Assembly: GCA_029706075.1 (NCBI GenBank)
Contig: JAINUG010000018.1
Span: 372,001-436,000, forward strand
Origin: Aldrovandia affinis
Lineage: Eukaryota; Chordata; Actinopteri; Notacanthiformes; Halosauridae
Direction of reading: 5' to 3'
Length of the DNA: 64,000 bases
In this document: positions 11,606 to 23,506 of the stretch, in pieces
Layout of the letters: each line of letters begins with the position of its first letter
How positions within the stretch are numbered: the stretch's first letter is position 1
Position numbers and translations under genes: made by a program
Notes under the pieces: generated by a model
Told to the model about the DNA's origin: nothing
Database searches by the model: none
What the model saw: the letters and a program-made list of their open reading frames with translations, nothing else

Positions 11606-12064
11606 TCTTGCATATCACTAGGACTACACCACTGGGTTTATACCTGCATATCACTACAGCTACACCACTGGGTTTATACCGCGTATCACTAGGACTACAC
11701 CACTGGGTTTAAACCTGCGTATCACTAGGACTACACCACTGGGATTATACCTGCATATCACTAGGACTACACCACTGGGTTTATACCGCCGTATCACTAG
11801 GACTACACCACTGGGATTATACCTGCATATCACTAGGACTACACCACTGGGTTTATACCTGCATATCACTAGGACTACACCACTGGGATTATACCTGCAT
11901 ATCACTAGGACTACACCACTGGGTTTATACCTGCATATCACTAGGACTACACCACTGGGTTTATACCGGCGTATCACTACAGCTACACAACTGGGTTTAT
12001 ACCGGCGTATCACTAGGACTACACCACTAGGCTTAAACCTGCGTATCACTAGTGTTACACCACT
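11606..12064. repeat. 36-bp minisatellite, about 12-13 copies
   Basis: The unit contains ATCACTAGGACTACACCACT followed by GGGTTTATACCTGC. Because 36 is a multiple of three, the minus strand has an open frame of 136 codons built from a 12-residue repeat. There is no start context, domain or conservation signal, so I treat it as a tandem repeat inside the intron. Confidence 0.93.
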
Positions 12065-13344
12065 GGTCACACTGAGTGGTGTAAGCTTGCCTCAGGTACA
12101 TGCCCTCGGTCTGCTCCAAAAGTGGATTATTTGGTGGTGCTGGAGATCCTGAGTATCAGGTTACTACCCCAGTCCTCTCGTGAAACCTAAAGCAAAAGCT
12201 TTGTTGCCTAATTAGGGGGGGTTGCTAAACTGCTCTAAAGAGCGCCCCCCTGTTGGAGGAGGGGCAGAACAGCACGGAATAGCACTGACGGATACGTTCT
12301 CACTCTGCGGTCAGTGCAGCACTACTTATTTTTGGCAGGACTCCCAGGTAGACTTGTAATGCAAGCCACAGCTGACACCACCCCAACCACTGTAACCCCA
12401 CAAGACGGGCTTTACTGTGAGACGTGAGACGGGCTTCACTGTGAGACGGGAGACAAACGAGCGCTGTCGTCAGGTTTCTCCCAGCACCGAGGTCCACTTG
12501 GATGAGTTACCCACACAGCTGTCTCCATTAAGTAGATGCTCCCAATTCTGTCTGTCATTAACAGCCAAATGTATTTATTTATTGTACATGGATTTATTTT
12601 TAATTTTTATAAATTTGTTTCTGATAAAAAATCTACTATAAGTAAATGGATAAAGGGGCCTTCCTGAACTATTTGCATTCATACACATTTGTATTTGAAT
12701 TGAAAGCGTGTTAATTTGACCACACTTTTGTGTATGTACACACAAGAAAGTTCCCATTCGTGTCAAGAGGGATCTTGAATGATGATGAGATTCCTGGGCA
12801 ATTTAACTGGTCTTATTTACTCAGCCAACAGTGATAATCAACCGTACTCTGCTGAAATGACAATTTGCCAGTTATTTAGGTCATGGTAAACTTGTGGACA
12901 GAAAGGAAATATGGTGGGAAAAAGAGTCCCCCTCCACTGCACACATTGCATTATCAAACACAGTGAAATGCTCACTGCGAACTAACATTGTCAACGCATA
13001 AAAAAACAGTCAGAATAGGAATCTTAAAAGCCATAAATAAACAGATGTAATTCACTCACTAGGAATGGACTCTTCAACTATGCAAAGTTGGGTGGACTGT
13101 CAAATTCAGTTCCATCAGTAATGTGCATCTATTGATCTATAAATTAGACAACAGTACAGTGCCTGAAACTAGTAGCTGATAAGGATATATAACATTACTG
13201 TAGCTTCAAGCAGCAGCCTGGTGTTTTGTTCATGTTACAAATAACAACAACAACAAATTATTATGCAGGTTAAATACATTGCTCATAAGGACAGTATGTA
13301 TTAGTTTAAAACTATGAGACTACGGAGCTGTAGATAATGATATA
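12065..13344. other. Intronic, nothing recognisable
   Basis: AT-rich unique sequence. No exon, repeat family or strong structure was recognised. Confidence 0.5.
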
Positions 13345-14661
13345 CAGTAGGCACCATTTGTTTTTTTCATACCCTTTATAAAGATGAACAAAAGAGATCG
13401 TATAAAACAAACTATATAAGTAATGAGGTATAGTTTATGCAAAAAAGTCAGAAAATTCCAAACCTACATTACTAATAAAATTGTTCAGAAAAACATTTTG
13501 TTTTATTAATATTTTTTTTCTCCAGAAAACATCTGGATCGCAATCATTCATACCCCTAACTATTCTTTTAAATTTAATCCAGCAAAAACAAATCTTCATA
13601 AATATACAACTTATTTGAAGTTCATTGGAAGGTTGTGGAACTATACAGTGATCTGCAATGGTTTCCTGCTTCCCTAGGGTATAAAAAGACACACATTTGA
13701 AATACTGTAGTACAACCTGGCATCTCGAGGTTACAAGGTGTCTAAAGTTACCATTCGGCAATGCCTACATGACAATGACCTTATGGCAGAGTTGCAAGAG
13801 GGCCTCTTTTGAAGACAATTCACCAAATAGGCGTCTTGAATTCGTCAAACTACATCTGAACTACAATTGGAACCATGTCTTGTGGCTCAATCAAACCTTT
13901 TGGACACACATCAGCATTATGTCTGGCATCCAAAGAATGCAAGTAATGTTGAAAAGCCCCTCATGCCTACAGTGAAACATGGTGGTGGATCTTTAACGCT
14001 TCTTTTTTTTTTTTTTTTTTTTTGCATCCACAGGCGTTGGGGCCCTTATTAAAATAGATGGAACCATGAACTCCAGCATGTACCAAGACATTTTGTCCAA
14101 AAACCTTGTTCCCTCTGCCAGGGCGCTACACCTTGGCTGCAGATGGACCTTCTAACAAGACAACAATCCCAAACGTACCTCCAAAGAAACGAAGAAATGG
14201 TTGACAGAGCACAGGATCACAGGATGTCCTGACGTGGGCATCTCAGTCTCCTGACCTGAATCCAATTAAACATTTGTGGTTTGAACTAAAAAAAAAGCAG
14301 TACACAAATGTCAACCCAATAATCTGAAGGAACTACAACAATTCTGAATGGAGGAATGGTTGAGGATCCCCCAAGAAGTTCCATAACCTCGTACGACACT
14401 ACAAAAGGTGACTACTTGCTGTTATAATGGCCAAGGGAGACAACTAAGTACTCATAACAGGGGTGTGAATATATCTGATTCTTGATTTTTCTGGGAAAAT
14501 AATAATAATTTGTGAACTGTTCGATTGTGGTTCATGCCAATGCATTATTGATTTTCTGAATATTTTGAGAATAAAATATACCTCATTACTTACATAGTTT
14601 ATTTTATACGATCTCTTTTGTTAATCTTTATCAAGGGTATGAATAAAAACAGAGCCTACTG
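13345..14661 (+). mobile_element. Tc1-like transposon, shortened copy (family C)
   Basis: Has the same CAGTAG..CTACTG ends and TA flanks as 7795-9360, with the shared end block around CATACCCTTTATAAAG and its inverse. Relative to that copy about 300 bases covering the transposase start and HTH region are missing near 13690-13710. A run of about 20 T at 14001-14023 replaces part of the TLWGCF coding block. The remaining transposase is in several frames with stops. Confidence 0.88.
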
Positions 14662-14921
14662 TACTTTGCCCTGATCTTATTTACCTTTTAATCAGTTACA
14701 TGGGTTACCAGGTATGTCTGATTTTCAATCAACAGTTAAACATAAATTATTCCTGGCTAAATTAAGTGACTTTTTGGGGCAAAATAACTAAGGCACTGGA
14801 CTTCCATTGGCAATAATAGGAATCACAACTCAAATCCTGTTGAGGTGTGAGGGGGGGTCAAGATATTCAATCTTTAAACATGTAATATAGCTATAACTTA
14901 CGAACTTGTATGATTAGCCAT

Positions 14922-16170
14922 GTATAGGGGGTAGACATAATACTGGAAACACCAAACAATATATGAATATGTATTAACTAATAAGGAATTCAGCTGCCCT
15001 TTGCATTCAGAACAGCTTCAACCCTTCTTGGAATGCTGACAAATGTTGAACTGTTTCTAGTGGGATATTGGGCCATTCTTCAATAAAAAAGGAACAGCAA
15101 GAAGGAGGAAAGCCTCCAGTTCTTTGAGAGATGAAGGGGGTGGAAATCTACTCTGCATTCTACGTTCCAGAACTTCCCATAAAGGTTCAATAATGTTCAG
15201 ATCTGGTGACTGGGGAGGCCATGGACGGTGTTTGACTTCATCCTGGTGTTCATTAAACCACTCTTGAATCAATTTAGCAGTCAGTATGAAGGCGTTAATG
15301 TCTTGGAATATGGTTACACCTTGAAACAGTGTTTGCATCACAGGGTGCACCTGGTCACCTAAAATAGCTTCGTATTCCTTGGCCGTAATTCCACCATGCA
15401 AAGTAATAATCTGACCCAACGATTCCAACAACAAAAAAAAAGGTCCACAACCATGTTTAACAGCTGGGAACAGGCAATAGGGGTTGAAGGCTTCCTTTGG
15501 CTTTCTCCAAACATAAACCCATCCAGATGTAGGAAAAAAGAGTAAAAGATGACGCATCAGACCATATTACTTTTTGTTAGGTTTTGTTCTCATTACACTA
15601 GGTTATGCATTATTTTGCATTGGCTTCGGTTACAAGCAGTTTCCAAATGGTAGCCCTACCATAAATATCAGCTTTGTAAAGCTCACAACGTAGTTTTTGT
15701 TGAGACTGGGTCATGGAAGTGTAGATTCAGTTCTGTGCCCATTTTTGAGGCTGATGTTTTGTGGCTTTTAGCTACAGTCCTTCTATCCCTTTCGGTGAGC
15801 TTTGACTTGTGACCACTGTTCCTCTTTCCTGATTCAGTTTTTCCTTGTTTGATGTATGCCCTGATGATTTTTGACACTGTTCCCCTTGACACATTACATC
15901 ATTTTGCCGTTTCTGTGACTGACACGTCTGCAATTCGGGCACCAACTATTTGACCTATTTGACAATCTTGTAGACCTCTCACATTGTTTTAGAATCTCAC
16001 ACATTAAAGTGTTGATTTTAAAATGTCTTATAACAGAAACATATTGGTAATTAGTATTGACATTAATATGAATATGTATAGACTCCTTTTTCATTTTGAT
16101 TGAGTTACTTCAAAATATGAGTGCTTTTCATGTTTGTTTTTTTCCCATTATTTTGTCTACCCCCTCTAGT
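14922..16170 (-). mobile_element. Tc1-like transposon (family D), inactive
   Basis: The ends AGGGGGTAGACATAATACTGG (first 20 bases considered) and, inverted at the right, AGAGGGGGTAGACAAAATAA define a 1.25-kb element. The minus strand holds two transposase pieces. One is a helix-turn-helix N-terminal part (15683-15892, MSRGTVSKIIRAY). The other is a catalytic part (15057-15557) with VKHGCG, an Asp in TIFQDINA and a Glu in SPDLNIIEPLWEVLE. The WSDES region is lost or altered and the frame is interrupted between the pieces. Confidence 0.88.
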
Positions 16171-16300
16171 TTGACAGTATTTAGGGCACTTGTTTGTGCT
16201 TGTCTCCTTACACCTATATTTTAAGACTCACTGATGAAACTACATTTGAGAGAGAGAGAAAGCAATAGATGGAAAGAGTGATAAATGGAAAGAGAGATTA

Positions 16301-16303
<3 letters not shown>

Positions 16304-16339
<36 letters not shown>
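16304..16339. repeat. (GA)n microsatellite
   Basis: About 18 GA units inside a broader purine-rich region (16240-16700). The pyrimidine-rich reading on the minus strand produces spurious open frames up to 129 codons. Confidence 0.9.
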
Positions 16340-16343
<4 letters not shown>

Positions 16344-17029
16344 AAAGGAGAGGGAGAGATGAAATAAAAACATGCAGAGTTCTAGTTTAGTATGCAGTCC
16401 TTCCCCTGCCTCCTGCCTTCACTGCATTCCATCCCAGGCAGGGGAGCAGAGAGGGAGAGTGAGTGAGAAAGGACTGAAGGAGGGAGCAGAAAGGCATGTC
16501 TGAGACACAAATGAGTGAGAACGAGTGCAATGCATGCGTGTGTGTGTGGGGGGGGACGGAAGGAGATGGCGAAAAGAGAAGGAAACAGATTGCAGGGGTG
16601 CGGGGGTGGTACAGGAAGAAGGACGGAGAGAATGAGGGGTAGAAGGCGGAGAGAAGGGGCCACGAAGAGAGAGGAAGATGGGAAACTGCCAGTGGCTTGG
16701 GAGCTTGGCTGACAAGGGCTCATCCATCCCCCGGGCAAGAGCTGCTTTTCCATCCAAGCTTGGCGTCTCAAACCACCACCCGCCCAAACTGAGGGGGCGG
16801 TCTATCTACCCTGCACCCCATCTGCCTCCAAAACCGACCAGCTGCTCACATCTCAGGGAAACATTACCCCAACCATCCTCAGATGCTGAGCACCCCTAAA
16901 CTAAACTACTGATGTGCCCCGAAAAGGTATGAGCCTCAGAAAACCAGGTACATTCATTCCATATCCATGTGGATTCACACTGCTGAATCATGCTCTTTCA
17001 AGGCCCTTTTTTTCCTCTACATTTTTGTT

Positions 17030-17330
17030 TCAGATTGTTTCCCCTGTTTTTCTACCAATTCGGTAGCTAATTATACTCTCTATTCCTTTTTCGATTTTTC
17101 CCTCCCCCGCGAACTCGCCGCCCGCCTCCACAGGACGAGCTAATACCTCGAGACAATGTTCATCTCCTCCGAGACGGAACTCGCCCCACCCCTGTTTACG
17201 AGGTCGTCCTACCACTCCTTGCCAAGCTCGTGCCATCTCTCCCTCCCCCCTTCCCCTGGGGCAAACAGCCAAACGCCGCCCCCGATCGGGGCTCCCGCTT
17301 TGGAGACCCTTAACGGTAGCGGTCAAAAAA
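17030..17330 (-). mobile_element. SINE-like remnant, strongly diverged
   Basis: Carries the ordered blocks of the window's main SINE in antisense: TTTCTACCAATTCGGTAGCTA, then a CCTCCCGAGA-type core, then CCCCTGGGGCAAACAGCCAA. The tRNA-like head at the right is too changed to show clear A and B boxes. Assignment rests on comparison with 43590-43876 and 56103-56498. Confidence 0.6.
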
Positions 17331-18148
17331 GTTCTCAATCTAAATGCCATTTTCACATTGATTCCTTATTCCTGCACATTTTCAGCCATTTCGCATAGAA
17401 CAAGGTTAACAGGGCCGCTATCTGAACTCTGATGCATTCATCTCTGCAGGCAACACGTGGAAAATAACTCCTTCTCCGCAGGGCTTAGTGTCGATGAGGA
17501 CGCAGGTCAGGGAGGTTTTGAAAAGGCAAGCGTGGTTCACCTGACATGAACCCCGGGGGCGGTACACAAGCCTACACTTTAACCTTGGTCATATCGATTG
17601 GCTACTCGGGTTTGTTTATTCCTTCTAAACGACTTTCCCCGCTCCAGCCATCAGCCCAGAGAGCACCCTGACCACCGCTGACCGTGTTATGTTCATCCAA
17701 CATCCTCGAAGCCTCTCTAAACGTCTACCGAGAGCTGCATTCTGGGAAACAAGAAAATGCATTTAAAGCCGCTAACAATCGTGCATTTAATGGGGGGTAG
17801 AAAAGGGTGCATCCACAGTAGGCTGTCCTGCCGTTCCTCAGAACAGACTGCAGACCGTGTTTGAGTGGTTAGGTCTATATTTATCTGCTTTACAGAAATT
17901 AAAATGCGGTATGAGCAAGGCAATCTTTGCTGACTGGACAATCTTTGTGTAGATCCTTACCTTTATAAAATAGTGTTGGCTTGTTCAGCTCAATCAGAAT
18001 TTGATCCTAATGTTTTCATTTTCTACATGGTTGAGATTCTGCAGTTCATCATGAACCACCCCTCCCCCACTGAGACAAGTTCCTCATCGTACACTCTGCG
18101 TCCAAACTACACTCACAGAAAAATCTTATCCCTGGGAAAAGGGTTTGG
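17331..18148. other. Intronic, nothing recognisable
   Basis: Apparently single-copy sequence between a SINE remnant and a hAT element, with no supported exon. Confidence 0.5.
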
Positions 18149-19453
18149 TTTTGGTCAGATCCTGCCATAGGGGACATAGGCAGTCGCCTAGGGCAGCATG
18201 CCGGCAAGGGGCACACAGCTCTCCATATACAGACACAGACGCACGCTCACTTCAGTCTCGCTCATCTGCACTCAGCGCTATGCTAGCATCGGGTCGATAG
18301 TATCGATAGTAACGTTGGCTAATTTAATAAATAGCTAGAGTTAACGTCAGTTACCTCCTACTTAAATTTACGTAGGGAAAGTGGGAAAGACTATTCAGGT
18401 GTTTGGGGAATAACCTACAACATCAGCGCTACGCTAGCATCGCGCAGGCATGATGTGACTTCTTTGTCCCACTGCTTCTACTGTCTGTCAGCCAATGAAG
18501 TATCCTAGTCCTGACCTGCTAGAAGCCTGAAGTGGGGGAGGGGTGGAGGGCAATAGCACCTCTCAAACTCACACTGTACAGTACTAGTCAATCAATGAAA
18601 TCACAAAATAGCGTTGCAACCAAATGCGCCCTGCTCTTATAACATACACAAGCAAATGGAAATAATATCTCAATAGCTACTGATATACAGCTGCAATTTT
18701 GCCTGGTTTAAAATATAATGATAAATGAAAACAAGTCTGTACACCACCATGGTGAAATGGTTTAGTCTCTTGACCCTGCATTGACGGGCAATCATTTAGT
18801 CACACAAACAATCGTGTCACACACACATTGAGGTATGTTGCCAAAATGAAAAGATCAAAGGAGAAACAGGCCAAAGATAAAGGTATGTGTTATGTCATCT
18901 CATCATGAACATTATGTTACGTTTTGAAGTAGTCTAGTAAATAATCGTGCTAGCTAGGTATTGCATCAACTGCTATACTAAAGTTAATGCTAGCTAGTAG
19001 CTCAAGCATTTAGCCAACATTACACTGGCTATAATGATGCTGAACTTTTTCTGTGAATTTTTGGGGGTAATAGCGCTATACTGCATCACTATGAGCTTAC
19101 TACTAGCTAGTTAACATGCATATAGTCCAGCCAAACTAGCAGCAAAACAGCAGAAGCTATCTTAAGTCTGGTGTGTACATAATGAACTTTCAGCCACATT
19201 GAGCCAGACTGTATTTTCTATTTATTTTGATTTATTGTTCAATTTTAATTTATTTGTATACATCTTGGATTTTTACAATTGAATATTTGTGTGCAATATT
19301 TTTCAGTATTTCGTAGTATATTTTCTTCAAATAAAAGGGGTGCCTATTGCGCCTTGTTAAAACATAGGTACTTGTTTTGCGTGGCCTCCCTGGGGCTTGG
19401 GGGGGTGTAGACTGATCTTGCCTAGGGCACCAAGTGAGCCAGGACCACCACTG
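18149..19453 (+). mobile_element. Non-autonomous hAT-type element, copy 1
   Basis: Nearly the same sequence as 60888-62348 in the opposite direction. Its right end, inverted, reads CAGTGGTGGTCCTGGCTCAC; its left end starts near TCAGATCCTGCC and has lost the outermost bases. Inside, around 18847-18885, a short frame MKRSKEKQAKDK runs into AAAGGTATGTG, which looks like a first coding exon and donor site from a parent element. No transposase core is present. Confidence 0.8.
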
Positions 19454-19733
19454 CGTACTACCATGCGATGTCATAACAACATCAGTTACCTCAGATCATG
19501 GTTGAATTGCAGACCAGATGCAAGGCAATATTTTGGCTCACATTTACATGGGGCCAAGTTTAAGGTCTAGCAGACTTAAGGTAGACAATACTTGAAACTA
19601 GCACAGCTGGGGTCCACAGAGAAGGAGCCCCCTCTTGCCCACCAATGGCAGAAATGAGAGCACAAGCTGGGACTGCAGTGGTATTCTCCAGACAAACCCT
19701 CTGAAAGTGCCCCTCGCGCTCGATCCCTGTTAC

Positions 19734-19773
19734 CTGTGAAAGCATTGGTGGCTGGAAAGCCAGCTTCCTGCAT
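19734..19773 (-). CDS. ldlrad4: ldlrad4 first coding exon (start codon)
   Basis: On the minus strand ATG opens a 40-base coding segment encoding MQEAGFPATNAFT, followed by a single G and the donor GTAACA. The single G plus the AG opening the exon at 4581 makes a Glu codon, so the joined protein reads NAFT-E-CKFHC. Human LDLRAD4 begins, from memory, MPEAGFQATNAFTECKF, a match in length, order and phase. The segment supplies the short extracellular or luminal N-terminus ahead of the LDLa domain. There is no signal peptide, consistent with the family using its later transmembrane segment as anchor. The upstream sequence is GC-rich 5' untranslated DNA; a possible upstream acceptor (CACCCTCAG, near 19833) means this exon may not be the transcription start. 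Confidence 0.9.
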
Positions 19774-20420
19774 ACTGTTCCCCCCGGCAACGCCCGAGAT
19801 CCCAACCTTAACCGGTCCGAGTGGGTGTGTGCTGAGGGTGAGGCGGCTGTCTTGTCTCCATGTTAAACTCAAGAGTCCATGTCACCATCCCCACCGTACC
19901 CTCACGAAGGCTGCGAGATGTTCTCCGACTGCACCGTTGGGGACAGGTTCTGGGGGGGGAGGTCAGGCAGATTGGGAGGGGCTGGGGGAAGGGGGTCGAG
20001 GGGGGGTTGGGGGTGGGGGAGGGGGTGGGTGGTGGTCGTTTGGCCACTTGCTCTCCGAAGGTCTTGGCGAGGGGCGTGGGTTATCCACCGAGCGAGAGAC
20101 ATCCGGCCATGGCCGAACCCAGGAGTACCGGCGGCTGAGGGTCCCTCGCGCTGTGGGTGTGCGCTTGCTCACGAGCGCGCCTCCTCCTCACGCGCAGCTC
20201 TGGCAGACATGCCGGCCTCGACCCCCGGGATGCGGACACTCCCCCAGCTGCCCCGACTTTGCAGTGCCTTGCTCGGAGGGGCGGCGATCGGTCTCAGGCA
20301 CTGGTAGCGGTCTTGGGCACTGGCAGCGGTCTCGGGCACTGGCAACGGTCTCGGGCACTGGCAACGGTCTCGGGCACTGGCAGCAGTCTTGGGCACTGGC
20401 AGCAGTCTTGGGCACTGGCA
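19774..20420 (-). promoter_or_regulatory. ldlrad4: CpG-rich block upstream of the ldlrad4 start codon
   Basis: From about 19905 to 20300 CpG dinucleotides are frequent (roughly 35 in 400 bases by eye) in an otherwise CpG-poor window. It lies directly upstream of the ATG on the minus strand, so it is the best candidate for promoter and 5' untranslated sequence. It also contains G-rich runs near 19950-20040 and a 19-bp minisatellite at its far end. The assignment is inferred from composition and position. Confidence 0.6.
20288..20418. repeat. 19-bp minisatellite, about 7 copies
   Basis: The unit is close to CTCGGGCACTGGCAACGGT, with variants in which C changes to T or A to G. It sits on the upstream edge of the CpG-rich block and inflates overlapping open frames on both strands. 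Confidence 0.9.
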
Positions 20421-20451
20421 GAAAGAATGAACAATCGAAGGAAAGATGAGC

Positions 20452-20462
20452 TTTTTATATAT
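20452..20462 (-). promoter_or_regulatory. Possible TATA box
   Basis: The minus strand reads ATATATAAAAAG upstream of the CpG-rich block. AT-rich matches of this kind are common by chance and most CpG-island promoters lack TATA boxes. Confidence 0.2.
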
Positions 20463-20463
20463 T

Positions 20464-22215
20464 TTTTTTAAATCACATTTTTTAATCTGATCACGGGCAA
20501 ATGGATGACGTCTCTTGAAAAAACCCCTGGCCCTTCTACATTCATGAGGAACCCAGACAAACGCCAAACTGGCTGAGTGTGGGTGGAATATCCTAGCTCC
20601 TCATCTTGACAGTTTGCATTAAAGGGAACTTTCAAAAGCCAAACACTGTGACCTTTTTTTTTGTCAAGATGCAAAAACATGACAGGGAAGTGCTTTGAAG
20701 TCTAAAGATAAACAGAGCTGGAGGTGGCATGTATCGAGAAACATGAAACCATTTACATTTCAAAAGCCGCGTTTGTCTGGGAATAAACAAAAAAGAGGCC
20801 GTTCGGCAAAGGAGAACACAGCACTGCGTTAGTTAAAAATATGAATAAAAAAAAGAACAACACAGAAGGAATTCTTTGGCAAGAATGCAGACAAAGAAAA
20901 CAGTCCCAATCTCTGCCCAAGATTGTAATGACATGACAGATTTTATTATTTCCTGGCCCTTAGACACAGAGGAAAAGAAAATGGGCTTTCAGAGAACGCT
21001 TGAATTGAATGTGAGAGTGGCTCTGTCACAGGCAGAATTACCACAGATTATGCGTCTGAGATAGAGACTAACCATCTGTTAATCCCCAGTAATTTCCTTT
21101 CAGAAGGGCATTACTCTGTTCGTGCAGTTTACTGCATCCAATAAATCGTAAAATTGCGGTATGCTGACTGAGATGTGTTTTTTGCCTTGTGGACATGCTA
21201 AGAATTAAGGATAACAAGGGTCCTTCTAGCCCGAGTGGACAACAGATCTGCTACAAATGTAGTAGCAGAATAATTCAATCACACCGTCCAAGTGCACATA
21301 AAAAGGACTGGGAGTATGGGAGAGAGGTTGACCGGAGCACTGGAATTATTACAGTTCTGAGATGAAGCCTAATCATTTCAGTAGTTTATTTGAATAATGT
21401 GAAGGGACCACAGAGCCAGCAGAGCAGTAATGACCACACGGCATTAGGAATGAAAAAATGAATGTGCCAGCAGTTACAGATCGGAGCCGTAAAAATTAAC
21501 GCCACTCCAATGACAGAATTTTGACATGACACAAGCAGCTGCAATAAAATGCGCTAAGCATTTAAACTCAGAATTGCAGGAACCATGCGTGGAAATCAGG
21601 CAAAGGCCCTACAAATATTATTTTTATTTTTTTATTGTGAAGCAGGCCTTCCATTCCACTCTCTGCACTCAACGGGTCTTCGTCCATTCTGTGCAATTGT
21701 GTTAAAGCACTCTTCAGACGCATTATAACACATGACTGGTCAATAGCCATCCCAGAGGGTTAGTGCACACCATCCTTTTCCAGGGCCATTTCCAGGGCCT
21801 GGTTCGCCCTGTGATTTTAATTGGAATGTGGCTGGAGTACGGCTCATGTGACAGTCTGGCTATATTTATCCACTGCACACACGCTGACTGATCATTTTAA
21901 CTTGGCCATGGTTCCCAGTATGAGGAGGCTGGACCTACCTAGAGGTAGTGTTTCCAAATCTTCGGCCACAGTGGCCCACCCGCCCGCATGCACACAAACA
22001 AAACTTACACACACCTAATCACACACTTGCATGTACACATGTGCACAGGTGGCACATAAAAGAGCATAAAAGGTGACCGGTGACCTGGCTCATACGAATA
22101 ATTCCAGTCTGATGACGTCATACCTTCTGTGACATCTGTGAAGACGTACCTGAAGCACAAAATATCAGGGAGGTCACCAGTTTTTTGTCATCAACCTGGT
22201 TGTGTTTATAATTAT
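20464..22215. other. Non-repetitive stretch without a supported gene
   Basis: Unusually free of recognisable transposons compared with its surroundings. It lies immediately upstream of the presumed ldlrad4 promoter, so conserved regulatory DNA is possible, but nothing here can be read directly as such. Confidence 0.45.
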
Positions 22216-22735
22216 ATACAGGTAACTGTCAGAATAAAGGAAACACCAACTTAGTGTCTTAAGAGTACATTGAGCTACCAGAAGCCACCAGAACAGCTTC
22301 AATGCATCTTGGCATACATTCTACAAGTGTCTGGAACTCTATTGGAGGGATGCCAACACCATTCTTCCACAAGAAATTTGGTGTTTTGTTGATGGTGGTG
22401 GAAAACAATGTCTTAGGCGCCGCTCCAGAATCTCCCATAAGTGTACAAATGGGTTGAGATTTGGTGACTGAGATGGCCATGGCATATGGTTTATTGTTTT
22501 CATGCTCATCAAACCATTCAGTGGCCACTCGTTCCCTGTGGATAGGGGCATTGTCATCCTGGAAGAGAAACACTCCCATCAGGATAGAAAAGCTTCCCCA
22601 TAGGATGAAGGTGATCACTCAGAATGTTTTTGTATTTATTGGTGTTTACTTTGCCCTCTAGGGGGTTGAGTGGACCTAAACCATGCCAGGAAACCCCCCC
22701 CCACCATAACAGAGCTGCCAAAACCCTTCATTCAG
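22216..22735 (-). mobile_element. Internally deleted Tc1-like element (family B), copy 2
   Basis: The left end has CAGGTAACTGTCAGAATAAA then GGAAACACC. The minus strand carries the same C-terminal transposase remnant as 6430-6958, including FQDDNAPIHRE and WPSQSPNLNP, in shifted frames. The GGCATGG/CCATGCCAGGAAAC block at about 22680 marks a similar internal junction. The opposite terminal repeat is not recognisable. Confidence 0.78.
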
Positions 22736-23506
22736 TCAGGTGGTAATTAGTTCACTCATGTATGGTTCAGCTGCTGTACATACCTCTCAACCATACTCGG
22801 CAGCAAAAGAAATGAGCCATTGTATGTAGTGTTACGTGTGTTTTAGGGGTATGCAGAGATATTCTGTGCTCGGATTTCTCATGTCTGCTCTACCATCTGC
22901 CCAATATGATACAAAAGTGAGTTTGTTTCTTGTGGAGTAAAAATGTGCATTCTTTAATAGCTGTGCCTTGTGTGCATCCCAGCGACCATATGCAGGCATG
23001 GCCAGCCACAAACATATCACAAAGGCACTCTTCTCTTGATAAGCAGGGCATTCTTAACCGCAATTTTTGCTTCTCACAATTTGGAATACCCAGTTGAATT
23101 CATAAGCCCGTTTCATTGCTCCAACATACTCCGTCAATCCGGGAGTGCACAGACAAGTACATTTCACATGCGGCTGGTACAGGCAGAATTCAGGCGCCTG
23201 ATCAACCAGTTGCTCTTGCACAATGAGATCGAGACAATCCCCCCACTAAAACCCTTCCTCTCTGGCTGAATGCTATAGCCAATTGCACATCATTGTGCTT
23301 CCTTTAATCAAAAACGTGTGCAATTCAAATTACAATAATTGAGTTAAGAAAGATTATAGCACATTATACAAACAATTTCTAGAGATTAAATGCAATAACC
23401 ATTCAATTATTAATTTTATGGTTAATGTATTGAAGTAATAGGTTTACTACTACAGTACATTCTTGGTTGAAAATGTGGTTTTGAAACAAAGAAAATAATA
23501 TATATA
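22736..23506. other. Nothing recognisable
   Basis: AT-rich apparently unique sequence between two Tc1-like elements, without supported exons. Confidence 0.5.

Larger units (their letters stand above)
4582..19733 (-). other. ldlrad4: ldlrad4 intron between start-codon exon and LDLa exon
   Basis: The interval of about 15.2 kb between the donor at 19733/19732 and the acceptor at 4583/4582, both read on the minus strand. It carries at least five Tc1-like elements or fragments, one hAT element, one SINE fragment, a 36-bp minisatellite and several microsatellites, so most of its length is accumulated repeat. Splicing is inferred from matching phase-1 ends and the family protein; no transcript is available here. 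Confidence 0.8.

Noticed and set aside
11660-12070. 136-codon minus-strand frame of 12-residue repeats
   Set aside because: Produced by the 36-bp minisatellite.
19736-20449. 237-codon plus-strand frame, the longest in the window
   Set aside because: It runs antisense through the GC-rich block upstream of ldlrad4 and a 19-bp minisatellite. GC-rich DNA has few stops, other frames there are also open, and no domain is recognisable.
20876-21064. 62-codon frame upstream of ldlrad4
   Set aside because: Low-complexity-free but without domain, splice sites or codon pattern; could be chance in unique DNA.
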